A stretch of DNA of 11,844 nucleotides from a bacterium (GTDB lineage: Bacteria > SZUA-79 > Acidulodesulfobacterales > Acidulodesulfobacteraceae), in contig JAJZJD010000027.1 in assembly GCA_021828445.1 (NCBI GenBank), positions 1-11,844 on the forward strand, given 5' to 3'. Of the stretch, positions 1 through 6,788 are shown one piece after another. Numbering within the stretch: the stretch's first letter is position 1; every line of letters begins with the position of its first letter. Below the pieces are notes generated by a model. The model was not told where the DNA came from and ran no database searches. It was given only the letters and a program-made list of their open reading frames with translations. The position numbers were made by a program, and so were the translations under genes.

Positions 1-528
1 GACATTATAAAATCCGTTAAAATTCCAGTAGAGGTCGGCGGAGGCATCAGAGACGGCAAAACAATAGAAAATTATTTTAATGCCGGCGCATCTTATATTA
101 TTCTCGGTTCTGTATTATTCAAAGACATTAATTCCGTCAAGGCTTCCCTGTTAAATTATAAAGGAAGAATCATAGCCGGAATCGATTTATACGATGAAAA
201 AATAGCAATTTCAGGTTGGAGAGAATTTGTAGAAACCCCTTTTGGCGAAGCGGTGGAAAACTTAAGGGACCTTTACGGAATACAAACTTTTATATTCACA
301 GATATTAAAAAAGACGGGATGCTCGCCGGGGTTAATTTAGAACTTATGTCGAGGCTTGCAAAATTAGGCGTTAATGTTATAGCGTCCGGAGGAGTTTCGG
401 GGCAGGGCGATATCGTAAAACTGAAAGAGCTTAATCTTCCGTTTCTCGAAGGCGTAATAGTCGGGAAGGCTTTATATGACGGAAGACTGGATTTAGGAAA
501 GGCAAACGCTTTATTATACAAGGATTAA
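1..528 (+). CDS. hisA: HisA, ProFAR isomerase (5' end missing)
   Basis: Phosphoribosylformimino-AICAR-P isomerase, the fourth-step (beta/alpha)8-barrel enzyme of histidine synthesis, which makes PRFAR for HisF. The frame is open from base 1, so the first roughly 65-70 residues, including the first catalytic Asp, lie outside the window; 175 codons remain of a usual length near 240. Visible barrel motifs are the first phosphate-binding loop VEVGGGIRDG (about codons 14-23), the mid-barrel AGIDLYDEKIAISGW with the second catalytic Asp at codon 62, FTDIKKDGML, the second phosphate loop ASGGVS and the closing GVIVGKALYDGRL. An internal ATG at 253 is only a Met inside the barrel, not the start. The stop is nine bases before hisF, so the two are surely co-transcribed. 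The paralogue HisF is excluded because it is the next gene. Confidence 0.96.
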   Translation, partial: DIIKSVKIPVEVGGGIRDGKTIENYFNAGASYIILGSVLFKDINSVKASLLNYKGRIIAGIDLYDEKIAISGWREFVETPFGEAVENLRDLYGIQTFIFTDIKKDGMLAGVNLELMSRLAKLGVNVIASGGVSGQGDIVKLKELNLPFLEGVIVGKALYDGRLDLGKANALLYKD

Positions 529-537
529 GGCAAATTT

Positions 538-1293
538 ATGCTTGCAAAAAGAATAATACCGTGCTTGGATATTAAAAACAACGAGGTTGTTAAGGGTATA
601 AATTTTGAAGATCTGCGGAGCGCCGGCGATCCCGTAGAACTTGCAAAAAGATACGACGGAGAGCTTGCCGACGAGCTTATGTTTTTGGACATAACGGCTT
701 CTCATGAAAAAAGAAAAACTATTCTGGAACTCGTCAATAAGATTTCCGAAAATATATTTATTCCCTTCAGCGTAGGCGGAGGCGTTTCGGAAATAGAAGA
801 TATACGGGATTTGCTGAACAGCGGGGCGGATAAGGTCTCTATTAATACTGCGGCAGTGTTAAAACCCGGACTTATAGACAGCGCGGCAAAAAAATTCGGT
901 TCATCCACGATAGTAATAGCGATAGACGCAAAAAAAATAGGGGATGAGTATATTGTTTTTACGCATGGAGGAAGAAAAAATTCCGGAATTAATGCTATAG
1001 ATTGGGCAAAAGAGGTTTATAACAGGGGCGCCGGAGAAATACTGCTGACAAGTATGGACAGGGACGGGACAAAAAACGGCTATGAAATAGAACTTACCTC
1101 GTCCGTCGTCAAAGGCGTAAAAATTCCCGTGATTGCTTCGGGAGGCGCAAGGGACGCTAAGGATATGGAGGAGGTTTTTATCAAAGCAGACGCAAGCGCC
1201 GCTCTTGCCGCTTCGATATTTCATTATGAAAATTCAGGCATTATTCCTATTAAAAAATATTTAAAATCCAAAGGGATTAACGTGAGATTATGA
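538..1293 (+). CDS. hisF: HisF, imidazole glycerol phosphate synthase cyclase subunit
   Basis: Cyclase subunit of IGP synthase. With ammonia supplied by the glutaminase HisH (not in this window) it converts PRFAR to imidazole glycerol phosphate and AICAR in the cytoplasm. The protein is 251 residues, the normal length for the family. It begins MLAKRIIPCLDIKNNEVVKG with catalytic Asp11, and the second catalytic Asp is D130 in IAIDAKK; phosphate-binding loops are VGGGVS and the ASGGAR segment, and TSMDRDGTKNGYE is the typical barrel stretch. The start is set by this conserved N-terminus and by a modest TAAGG ribosome site at 526-530. The stop overlaps the hisIE start (ATGA), which suggests translational coupling. 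Confidence 0.98.
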   Translation: MLAKRIIPCLDIKNNEVVKGINFEDLRSAGDPVELAKRYDGELADELMFLDITASHEKRKTILELVNKISENIFIPFSVGGGVSEIEDIRDLLNSGADKVSINTAAVLKPGLIDSAAKKFGSSTIVIAIDAKKIGDEYIVFTHGGRKNSGINAIDWAKEVYNRGAGEILLTSMDRDGTKNGYEIELTSSVVKGVKIPVIASGGARDAKDMEEVFIKADASAALAASIFHYENSGIIPIKKYLKSKGINVRL

Positions 1294-2054
1294 ATAATTT
1301 TAACGATATAACCGTTGACGTTTTTGACGAGAAAACCCTCGGTTTATTTTTAAAAAAAATTGATTTTTCTAAACTTAACGGTCTTATACCCGCAGTTGCG
1401 CAGGATTATTTTTCGAAAGAGATATTAATGCTTGCGTTTATGAACGAAGAATCATTGAGAAAAACCGTCGAAACGGGCTATGCCCATTATTTTTCCAGGT
1501 CAAGAAACAAATTATGGAAAAAGGGAGAGACTTCCGGTCATACTCAGCATATAAAAGAAATTTTTTTTGATTGCGATAACGACAGTATTTTATTAGAAGT
1601 TATTCAGAAAGGTCCGGCGTGCCACACCGGACATAAAACCTGTTTTTATTCAAAAATAAATAACCGTCTTCCCGTAAATAGCGGCAACATAAATGAAAGC
1701 GAAATAGATAACAAAGATGCCGCCTGCGATAAGGAAAAATTTTATTCGCTTAAACTGTTATACGATCTTATCGCCGGACGGAAAGGCTCCGACCCTGAAA
1801 AATCGTATGTTGCAAAGCTTTTAAACGAAGGGCCGGAAAAAATAGGTAAAAAACTTCAGGAAGAATCTCTTGAGGTTATTTTATCCGCCGTAGGGAGCGA
1901 CGGGGATAAAGATAAAATAATTTACGAATGCGCGGATTTGATGTTTTTTTATATAGTTATGTTAATTTATTCGGGGATTGATTTTTTTAACGTGATAGAC
2001 GAGTTAAAAAAGCGGGAAGGAGTTTCGGGATTGGACGAAAAAAAATCACGTTAA
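1290..2054 (+). CDS. hisIE: HisIE, fused phosphoribosyl-AMP cyclohydrolase / phosphoribosyl-ATP pyrophosphatase
   Basis: Bifunctional enzyme for steps two and three of histidine synthesis. Residues about 30-125 are the HisI cyclohydrolase: PAVAQDYFSKEILMLAFMN, then SGHTQ, then DCDND (D94, C95, D96, D98) and CHTGHKTC (C111, C118). The three cysteines 95, 111 and 118 match the spacing of the zinc ligands known in HisI, and the Asp cluster is the Mg site. After a polar linker (about 126-150, rich in Asn, Glu and Asp) comes the all-helical HisE domain, about 151-254, with GEGPEKIGKK-like NEGPEKIGKK, QEESLEVI and the ECADLMFF metal-binding helix (E, D). The start ATG overlaps the hisF stop. No clear terminator follows; the rpsU promoter begins ten bases after the stop. 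HisI-then-HisE order is that of the enterobacterial fusion; both halves look intact. Confidence 0.97.
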   Translation: MNNFNDITVDVFDEKTLGLFLKKIDFSKLNGLIPAVAQDYFSKEILMLAFMNEESLRKTVETGYAHYFSRSRNKLWKKGETSGHTQHIKEIFFDCDNDSILLEVIQKGPACHTGHKTCFYSKINNRLPVNSGNINESEIDNKDAACDKEKFYSLKLLYDLIAGRKGSDPEKSYVAKLLNEGPEKIGKKLQEESLEVILSAVGSDGDKDKIIYECADLMFFYIVMLIYSGIDFFNVIDELKKREGVSGLDEKKSR

Positions 2055-2064
2055 AATTTATAGG

Positions 2065-2094
2065 TTGACAAATTAATAGAAAATATATGATACT
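2065..2094 (+). promoter_or_regulatory. Sigma-70-type promoter of the rpsU operon
   Basis: A perfect -35 TTGACA lies at 2065-2070. Two overlapping -10 choices exist: TATGAT at 2086-2091 (five of six, spacer 15) and GATACT at 2089-2094 (four of six, spacer 18). The site sits between the hisIE stop and rpsU, where a new transcription unit is expected. Which -10 is used cannot be told by eye. Confidence 0.7.
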
Positions 2095-2122
2095 ATATAA
2101 ATAGTATAAAATATAAAAATGC

Positions 2123-2132
2123 AAAAAGGAGG
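2123..2132 (+). promoter_or_regulatory. Strong Shine-Dalgarno that decides the rpsU TTG start
   Basis: AAAAAGGAGG is one of the two strongest ribosome sites seen in the window. It stands 12 bases before the TTG at 2145, a little farther than usual. An in-frame TAG at 2139-2141 rules out any start farther upstream, so TTG is the only sensible start. Confidence 0.8.
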
Positions 2133-2144
2133 CGAATTTAGGTT

Positions 2145-2339
2145 TTGTCTATCGTAAAAATTAAAGAAAATGAATCTTTCGAAAATGCCTTAAGAAGATT
2201 TAAAAAATCCTGCGAAAGAGCCGGAATACTTTCCGAAATCAGGAAAAGGGAGCATTACGAAAAGCCGAGCGTTAAGAAAAAGAAAAAAGCGGCGGCTTCC
2301 AGAAAAAGAAATTCCAAAAAGAATTATTTCAGTTATTAA
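2145..2339 (+). CDS. rpsU: Ribosomal protein bS21
   Basis: Small-subunit protein S21, which sits near the 3' end of 16S rRNA and helps start translation. The 64 residues carry the family core: SIVKIKENESFENALRRFKK, then CERAGILSEIRKREHYEKPS, followed by a very basic tail (KKKKKAAASRKRNSKK). The length is normal. The start codon is TTG, supported by AAAAAGGAGG upstream and by a stop two codons before. It is the first gene of an rpsU-cvpA-dnaG-rpoD-tRNA cluster, the extended form of the macromolecular synthesis operon. The stop codon lies inside an AT-only palindrome at 2333-2351. Confidence 0.96.
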   Translation: MSIVKIKENESFENALRRFKKSCERAGILSEIRKREHYEKPSVKKKKKAAASRKRNSKKNYFSY

Positions 2340-2351
2340 TATTATTAATAA
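2333..2351. repeat. 19-base AT-only perfect palindrome at the rpsU stop
   Basis: TTATTAATA and TATTAATAA flank a single central T, a perfect inverted repeat that can also be read as two direct copies of TTATTAATA. It covers the rpsU stop codon and ends eight bases before the cvpA ATG, where no Shine-Dalgarno is present. AT-only stems are weak, so a terminator is unlikely; chance in AT-rich DNA is a real possibility. Confidence 0.45.
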
Positions 2352-2358
2352 AAACTTT

Positions 2359-2712
2359 ATGAGCTACATAGATATAGCCTTTTTAGTTTTATTTATCGCA
2401 ATAATGATAAGGGGCTTTTTTAGAGGCTTTATAAAAGAGGCTATATCTTTGCTCGGAGTTTTTGTTGCCTATTTCGGCGCAATATACTTAAGTTCAAAGG
2501 CAGACGGAGCTTATTCTTATTATATCGCCAAACTATTTTATAATGAAGATATAGAGAAAATTATTATATTTTCCGGAATATTTATCGCCATTATAATTGT
2601 TTTTGCCTTAATTTCGCTGATAATTACCAAAATTATAAACTTGCTTCAATTGGGATTCTGCAACAGGTTGGGCGGTTTTTTTTTGCCGGAATTAAAACTT
2701 TTTTATTGTTAA
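2359..2712 (+). CDS. cvpA: CvpA family membrane protein, frameshifted
   Basis: CvpA-type inner-membrane protein (named for colicin V production; its role in most bacteria is unclear). The frame starts MSYIDIAFLVLFIAIMIRGF, the typical CvpA opening, with hydrophobic segments at about residues 4-18, 28-45 and 66-93 and the RGFFRGFIKEAISLLG motif. After CNRLGGFF the frame leaves the family pattern (LPELKLFYC) and stops at 117. At 2676-2684 there is a run of nine T; ten T would continue as GGFFFAGIKTFLLLSLILYF, giving a full product of 162 residues ending at 2846, a normal CvpA length. So the gene is either broken, mis-sequenced, or read by slippage on the T run. No Shine-Dalgarno is visible. It sits between rpsU and dnaG. 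Confidence 0.85.
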   Translation: MSYIDIAFLVLFIAIMIRGFFRGFIKEAISLLGVFVAYFGAIYLSSKADGAYSYYIAKLFYNEDIEKIIIFSGIFIAIIIVFALISLIITKIINLLQLGFCNRLGGFFLPELKLFYC

Positions 2713-2846
2713 GCCTAATTTTATATTTTCTTTTTTCGTTTCAGGCTGTAAATAAACGTTTTGGATATTACAAATCTAAAAGTTTTTTACCTTATTTTCT
2801 CAAAGCAGGCAAATTTTTATCCCCCTATATCGGCAAATTTTATTAG
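2685..2846 (+). pseudogene. cvpA: Out-of-frame C-terminal third of cvpA
   Basis: Reading from GCC at 2685 gives AGIKTFLLLSLILYFLFSF, a fourth hydrophobic segment, then a basic tail ending AGKFLSPYIGKFY before TAG at 2844-2846. This is how CvpA proteins normally end (membrane segment, then S/P-rich short tail), and it has no start of its own. It is the continuation of the preceding gene after a one-base shift at the T run 2676-2684. Confidence 0.75.
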
Positions 2847-2899
2847 AATTTTCCTTTCCAAAAGACGACTAATATTTATAGCGTTTATTACTAAAAATT

Positions 2900-4798
2900 A
2901 TGGACAGAAATATTGAAACCGTATTATCTTATGTAAATATAGTCGATGAAGTGGCAGGGTTCGTCAAACTTAAAAAAGTAGGTCAAAATTATTCGGGCTT
3001 ATGTCCTTTCCACTCGGAAAAGACCCCTTCATTTCACGTCAACGAATCAAAAGGCCTTTATTATTGTTTCGGATGCGGAAAAGGCGGCAATGTTATAGGA
3101 TTTCTTAAGGATATAAAGGGAGAATCTTTTAAGGAGGTCATAGATTATCTTAAGAAAAAATATAATATCCCCCTCGAAGATACAAAATTATATAAATCCG
3201 ATAAAATAAGGGAAAACGAAGCGCCGCTTAAAAAAATTCTAAATCTTGCCTTAAACTTTTATTACGAAAATCTTTTCGTTTATATGTCAAGCAGCGGGCA
3301 TATAATCAAATACCTTAACGATAGAGGCATAGACGAAAATACCGCAAGGGATTTTAAATTAGGATATGCTGGGTTCGGAAACGGATTAGCCGCTCTTTTG
3401 CTGAATAACAAGGTCGATTTAGATATCGCCGTAAATGCCGGATTATTAATTAAAAAACCCGAATATAACAGGGGATACTCTGACAGATTCGTCAATAAGC
3501 TTATTATTCCCATAATGGATAGAGCGGGAGAGCCTATTGCGCTTGCATCCAGAATAATTTTAAGGGAGGGCGAAGCATCCCCCCTCAATTTTCCTAAATA
3601 TATAAACACTAATAACTCTGAAATTTTTGTAAAAAATAATACCTTATACGGTTTAGACAAAGCCCTGCCTTTTATTAAAAAAGAAAATGCCGTTTTCGTG
3701 GTAGAGGGCTATTTCGATATGATAACGCTTTATTCTAAAGGCATTAAGAACGTGGTTGCGACGATGGGCACGGCTCTTTCTAAAAATCATATAGTTAATT
3801 TATCGAGATTGAGCGATGAAATTATCCTCCTTTACGACGGCGATAAGGCCGGCATAAATGCAATTAATAGAGGGATGGAATTATTCGGGAGTTTTATGGA
3901 GAGCCCCGACAAAAATATATATGCGGTATGTTTGAACGACGGCAGCGACCCGGACGGCTATGTTAGAAAGTACGGATGCGGAAGTCTTATTAAATTAATA
4001 CGGGACGGCAAAAAAACGCCGATAGAGTTTGCACTCGATTACTATATTGAAAAAAGCGAAAATGACGGTATAATTAAAGATATAAAGGATGAGAGAAATG
4101 AGAAAAATCTTAAAGAAAAAATATCGGCGATTCGTGAAATAGCTCCATTTTTAAAGAAAATAAATAATAATATTATATTTTCGCATTATATAAATATACT
4201 GGCTAACAGGCTCGGATTGAAAGAAAACGTAATAAGAGAATATATAAATTCAAATGAAACGGCAGGGGCGGATGTTCGCGCGGCGGGCAACGATTTTACG
4301 CGCAGCGCAGCGGGCAATTCGGCTGCCGGATATGCGAAAGAGGATTTAAATATAGAAGATTTAATAGTAGGTAAAATATTTTGCAACTTGCTATTGACAG
4401 AATACATAAGCGATGATATAATGAATGAATTTTCCGATAAAGATGCCGTTTTTATAATTAAAGAGATAAAAAATGCATTAAAAAACGATATAAACAAAGA
4501 AAATAATATTAATAATAATGGGAAGATAGAAGATATAGTTTTAAAAACGGAAAATAGTTTTAAATGGAATAAAATATATTATTCAAGTTTATTAGCCGAA
4601 AATAAAAACGTGAATGATGATTTTAAAAAACTCCTTATTAAATTAAAGATTGACAACATAAACAAAATTTGTAAAGGAATTTTGAACGAAATCAGAAGCG
4701 GGTTATTGGATGAAAGCGGCAAGCTTCTTAAATTTCAAGAACTTAACAGGTTGAAATATATTTCTGAAAAATTTCAGAAAAAAATCTGCAATATATGA
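2900..4798 (+). CDS. dnaG: DNA primase DnaG
   Basis: Primase that lays RNA primers at the replication fork. The N-terminal CHC2 zinc finger is complete: C35, H38, C56 and C59 in CPFHSEKTPSFHVN and YYCFGCGKGGNVIGFL. The central catalytic core follows, with TOPRIM signatures VVEGYFDMI (E269), LLYDGDKAG (D313, D315) and DGSDPDGYVRKYG (D350, D352). The last 200 residues, where the helicase-binding domain should lie, show no motif I can recognise by eye and include an Ala/Gly/Asn-rich stretch (about 448-475); this region is poorly conserved in the family. Total length 632 is usual. The ATG at 2900 is the only usable start: a stop lies seven codons upstream, and no Shine-Dalgarno is seen. The stop overlaps the rpoD start (ATGA). 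A full-consensus promoter lies inside the 3' part. Confidence 0.97.
   Translation: MDRNIETVLSYVNIVDEVAGFVKLKKVGQNYSGLCPFHSEKTPSFHVNESKGLYYCFGCGKGGNVIGFLKDIKGESFKEVIDYLKKKYNIPLEDTKLYKSDKIRENEAPLKKILNLALNFYYENLFVYMSSSGHIIKYLNDRGIDENTARDFKLGYAGFGNGLAALLLNNKVDLDIAVNAGLLIKKPEYNRGYSDRFVNKLIIPIMDRAGEPIALASRIILREGEASPLNFPKYINTNNSEIFVKNNTLYGLDKALPFIKKENAVFVVEGYFDMITLYSKGIKNVVATMGTALSKNHIVNLSRLSDEIILLYDGDKAGINAINRGMELFGSFMESPDKNIYAVCLNDGSDPDGYVRKYGCGSLIKLIRDGKKTPIEFALDYYIEKSENDGIIKDIKDERNEKNLKEKISAIREIAPFLKKINNNIIFSHYINILANRLGLKENVIREYINSNETAGADVRAAGNDFTRSAAGNSAAGYAKEDLNIEDLIVGKIFCNLLLTEYISDDIMNEFSDKDAVFIIKEIKNALKNDINKENNINNNGKIEDIVLKTENSFKWNKIYYSSLLAENKNVNDDFKKLLIKLKIDNINKICKGILNEIRSGLLDESGKLLKFQELNRLKYISEKFQKKICNI
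4394..4422 (+). promoter_or_regulatory. Full-consensus sigma-70 promoter inside dnaG, facing rpoD
   Basis: TTGACA at 4394-4399, a 17-base spacer and TATAAT at 4417-4422: all twelve consensus positions match at the ideal spacing. TGA at 4414-4416 adds the extended -10 TG element. Transcription would start near 4429, leaving a leader of roughly 365 bases before rpoD. Promoters for rpoD inside dnaG are known in Escherichia coli, so the position is functionally plausible; activity here is inferred. Confidence 0.75.
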
Positions 4799-6696
4799 AT
4801 AAAAAAAATATAAAGAATAAGAATAAAGAAAATGTAAAAGCGACTATTAAAACTGCCGCTAAATCTAAGGCGGTCGTTGCGGATGTCCTAAAAGACAAAG
4901 AATTAGAAAATCAGATAATCAATAAGAGCGTCGAAAAGCTAAAGGAGCGGCACGGCAGATTGAGCTATGACGACTTTAACGATATATTGCCTCAGAATAT
5001 AGTATCCCCCGACCAGATTGACGATCTGATAAGCATGCTTGGAGAAAAGGATATCGACCTCGGAAGAGATACATCCTCTATTTTTACAAAAGCCGGACAT
5101 CCAAAGTTTGCGGGTGACGAAGCTTTTAATGAAGAGGCGGAAGAAGAAGATTTGTCTCTTAAAACAAATGATCCGGTCAGGATGTATCTGAAAGAAATGG
5201 GGTCTGTTTCTTTGCTTACGCGCGAAAGAGAGATAGAGATAGCAAAGAGCATAGAAGAAGGAGAGGAGGAGATTTTTTCTTCGGTTCTTAACTCCGATAT
5301 CTTGATAAGATGGGTTATATCGATAGGAGACAAATTAAAGAGCCAGGAGATTAACATTGCCGGTATAGTTTCCGATTTTGACGACGTTGATTTTCCAAGC
5401 GATAAAGATATCGAAAAATCTACAAACAGGTTTCTGTCCATTATCGAAAAAATTAAAAAAGAAGTAAAATTTACGGAGAATAAGTCCAAAGCCGATACGT
5501 CGGGCAAAAAGCGGAAAAAAGAAAAAATAAGGGTTGAAGAAGATAATTCTAGCGCCGGCGAATCCAATATTGAAGATAATATCGAAAATATAGACGCCGG
5601 TAATATAACAAAAGTTTTTTCATGGGCCGCCCCTAAAAATTTAACCAATGAAACAAAAAAAAAGATACTCGGTTATATTAAAGATTTAAGGCTCAAAAAG
5701 AAAATATCGGACAAAGTCATAATGAGGCTTAAAAACCAAAATGTGAAAATCTTAGAATTCGAAGAAAACATAAAAGAGCTTGAATCTACGTATAAAAAGA
5801 AAAATGAAAGAAGCGAACAGTCCAAATCGCAGGAGAATAAGCGGTTAGAAAGCATAAACAAGCTTATAAACGAATATAAAACTAAAATAGCCGCATCCGA
5901 AAAAGAAGTAGGCGTTTCTAAGAATGAACTTAAAAAAATAGTCGAAGCTATAAAAATCGGCGAAGAAAAATCAAAAGTTGCTAAAACAGAGCTTGTCGAA
6001 GCAAATTTAAGGCTTGTCGTTTCTATTGCAAAAAAATATTCAAACAGGGGACTTCAATTTTTAGACCTCATTCAGGAAGGCAATATAGGGCTTATGAAGG
6101 CGGTAGAAAAGTTTCAGTATCAAAGAGGATACAAATTTTCTACATATGCGACATGGTGGATAAGGCAGGCGATAACAAGGGCAATTGCCGACCAGGCAAG
6201 AACTATAAGAATTCCGGTTCATATGATAGAAACCATAAATAAATTAATAAGAACTTCAAGAGCTTTAGTTCAGGAAATCGGAAGAGAGCCCGTTCCGGAA
6301 GAAATTGCCGAGAGAATGGACCTCCCGATAGATAAAGTCAGAAAAGTTTTAAAGATAGCTAAAGAACCTATTTCATTGGAAACGCCTATAGGCGAAGAAG
6401 AAGATACGCATCTCGGAGATTTTATAGAAGACAAGGCTACGGTTCTTCCCTTAGAAGCCGCAATCAATTCAGACCTTGAAGAGCAAACGGGAAGGGTTTT
6501 GTCGTCCCTTACCGAAAGAGAAGAAAAGGTCCTAAGAATGAGGTTCGGCATAGGTATAAAATCAGACCATACTCTGGAAGAAGTAGGGCAGGAATTTGGG
6601 GTTACAAGAGAAAGAATAAGGCAGATAGAGGCAAAAGCCCTCAGGAAGCTCAGACATCCAAGCCGTTCCAAAAGGCTTAAAACATTTGTAAAGTAG
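4795..6696 (+). CDS. rpoD: RNA polymerase primary sigma factor RpoD (sigma-70)
   Basis: Main housekeeping sigma factor. Domains in order: a Lys-rich N-terminus, region 1.1 (about 46-90, RLSYDDFNDILPQN), region 1.2 (126-157, DPVRMYLKEMGSVSLLTRERE), a long charged non-conserved region (about 158-390) with a likely coiled coil at about 312-390, region 2 (395-467, ELVEANLRLVVSIAKKY and FSTYATWWIRQAITRAIADQ), region 3 (about 468-545) and region 4 (about 565-622). Q458 and T461 correspond to the -10-reading residues Q437 and T440 of E. coli; R605, E606 and R609 correspond to the -35-reading R584, E585 and R588. So it should read standard TTGACA/TATAAT promoters, as found in this window. Its ATG overlaps the dnaG stop. 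At 633 residues it is slightly longer than the E. coli protein. The tRNA gene starts nine bases after the stop. Confidence 0.98.
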   Translation: MNKKNIKNKNKENVKATIKTAAKSKAVVADVLKDKELENQIINKSVEKLKERHGRLSYDDFNDILPQNIVSPDQIDDLISMLGEKDIDLGRDTSSIFTKAGHPKFAGDEAFNEEAEEEDLSLKTNDPVRMYLKEMGSVSLLTREREIEIAKSIEEGEEEIFSSVLNSDILIRWVISIGDKLKSQEINIAGIVSDFDDVDFPSDKDIEKSTNRFLSIIEKIKKEVKFTENKSKADTSGKKRKKEKIRVEEDNSSAGESNIEDNIENIDAGNITKVFSWAAPKNLTNETKKKILGYIKDLRLKKKISDKVIMRLKNQNVKILEFEENIKELESTYKKKNERSEQSKSQENKRLESINKLINEYKTKIAASEKEVGVSKNELKKIVEAIKIGEEKSKVAKTELVEANLRLVVSIAKKYSNRGLQFLDLIQEGNIGLMKAVEKFQYQRGYKFSTYATWWIRQAITRAIADQARTIRIPVHMIETINKLIRTSRALVQEIGREPVPEEIAERMDLPIDKVRKVLKIAKEPISLETPIGEEEDTHLGDFIEDKATVLPLEAAINSDLEEQTGRVLSSLTEREEKVLRMRFGIGIKSDHTLEEVGQEFGVTRERIRQIEAKALRKLRHPSRSKRLKTFVK

Positions 6697-6704
6697 TGGA
6701 TTTA

Positions 6705-6780
6705 GGGCCTATAGCTCAGCTGGTAGAGCGGCCGGCTCATAACCGGTTGGTCCCTGGTTCGAACCCGGGTGGGCCCACCA
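6705..6780 (+). tRNA. tRNA with CAT anticodon, probably tRNA-Ile2 (lysidine type)
   Basis: A complete 76-base cloverleaf with encoded CCA. The acceptor stem GGGCCTA pairs with TGGGCCC (one T-G, other pairs sound); D stem GCTC/GAGC; anticodon stem GCCGG/CCGGT with loop CTCATAA; variable loop TGGTC; T stem CCTGG/CCGGG with loop TTCGAAC. The anticodon CAT is at 6738-6740. CAT tRNAs are elongator Met, initiator Met or Ile2. The paired 1-72 G-C speaks against the initiator, and C4-G69 with C5-G68 are the acceptor pairs that the lysidine synthetase TilS is known to favour, so Ile2 (reading AUA) is the better guess. AUA is common in these genes. From memory, E. coli also has its ileX (CAT) gene close to rpoD. 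It is probably co-transcribed with rpoD and cut out. Confidence 0.97.
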
Positions 6781-6788
6781 TTTTAAAA

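Noticed and set aside
253..528. Short gene of 91 codons starting at an internal Met of hisA
   Set aside because: The same frame is open to base 1 and encodes earlier HisA barrel motifs, so it is only part of the truncated hisA.
2041..2064. Terminator after the histidine operon
   Set aside because: There is no hairpin; the A-rich end of hisIE passes directly into the rpsU promoter.
2847..2899. Start or ribosome site for dnaG in the gap after cvpA
   Set aside because: No Shine-Dalgarno, hairpin or promoter is seen; only a stop codon in the dnaG frame seven codons before the ATG.
4650..4677. Second TTGACA in dnaG as another rpoD promoter
   Set aside because: The best -10 at a proper distance (TAAAGG, spacer 16) matches only three of six, far weaker than the site at 4394-4422.
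5018..5046. TTGACG inside rpoD as a promoter
   Set aside because: No -10-like sequence lies 15-19 bases downstream.
4992..5648. Long minus-strand open frame (218 codons) inside rpoD
   Set aside because: It mirrors the charged non-conserved part of RpoD, is Ser/Phe/Leu-rich as expected from reversed Lys/Glu codons, and has no ribosome site or family motif.
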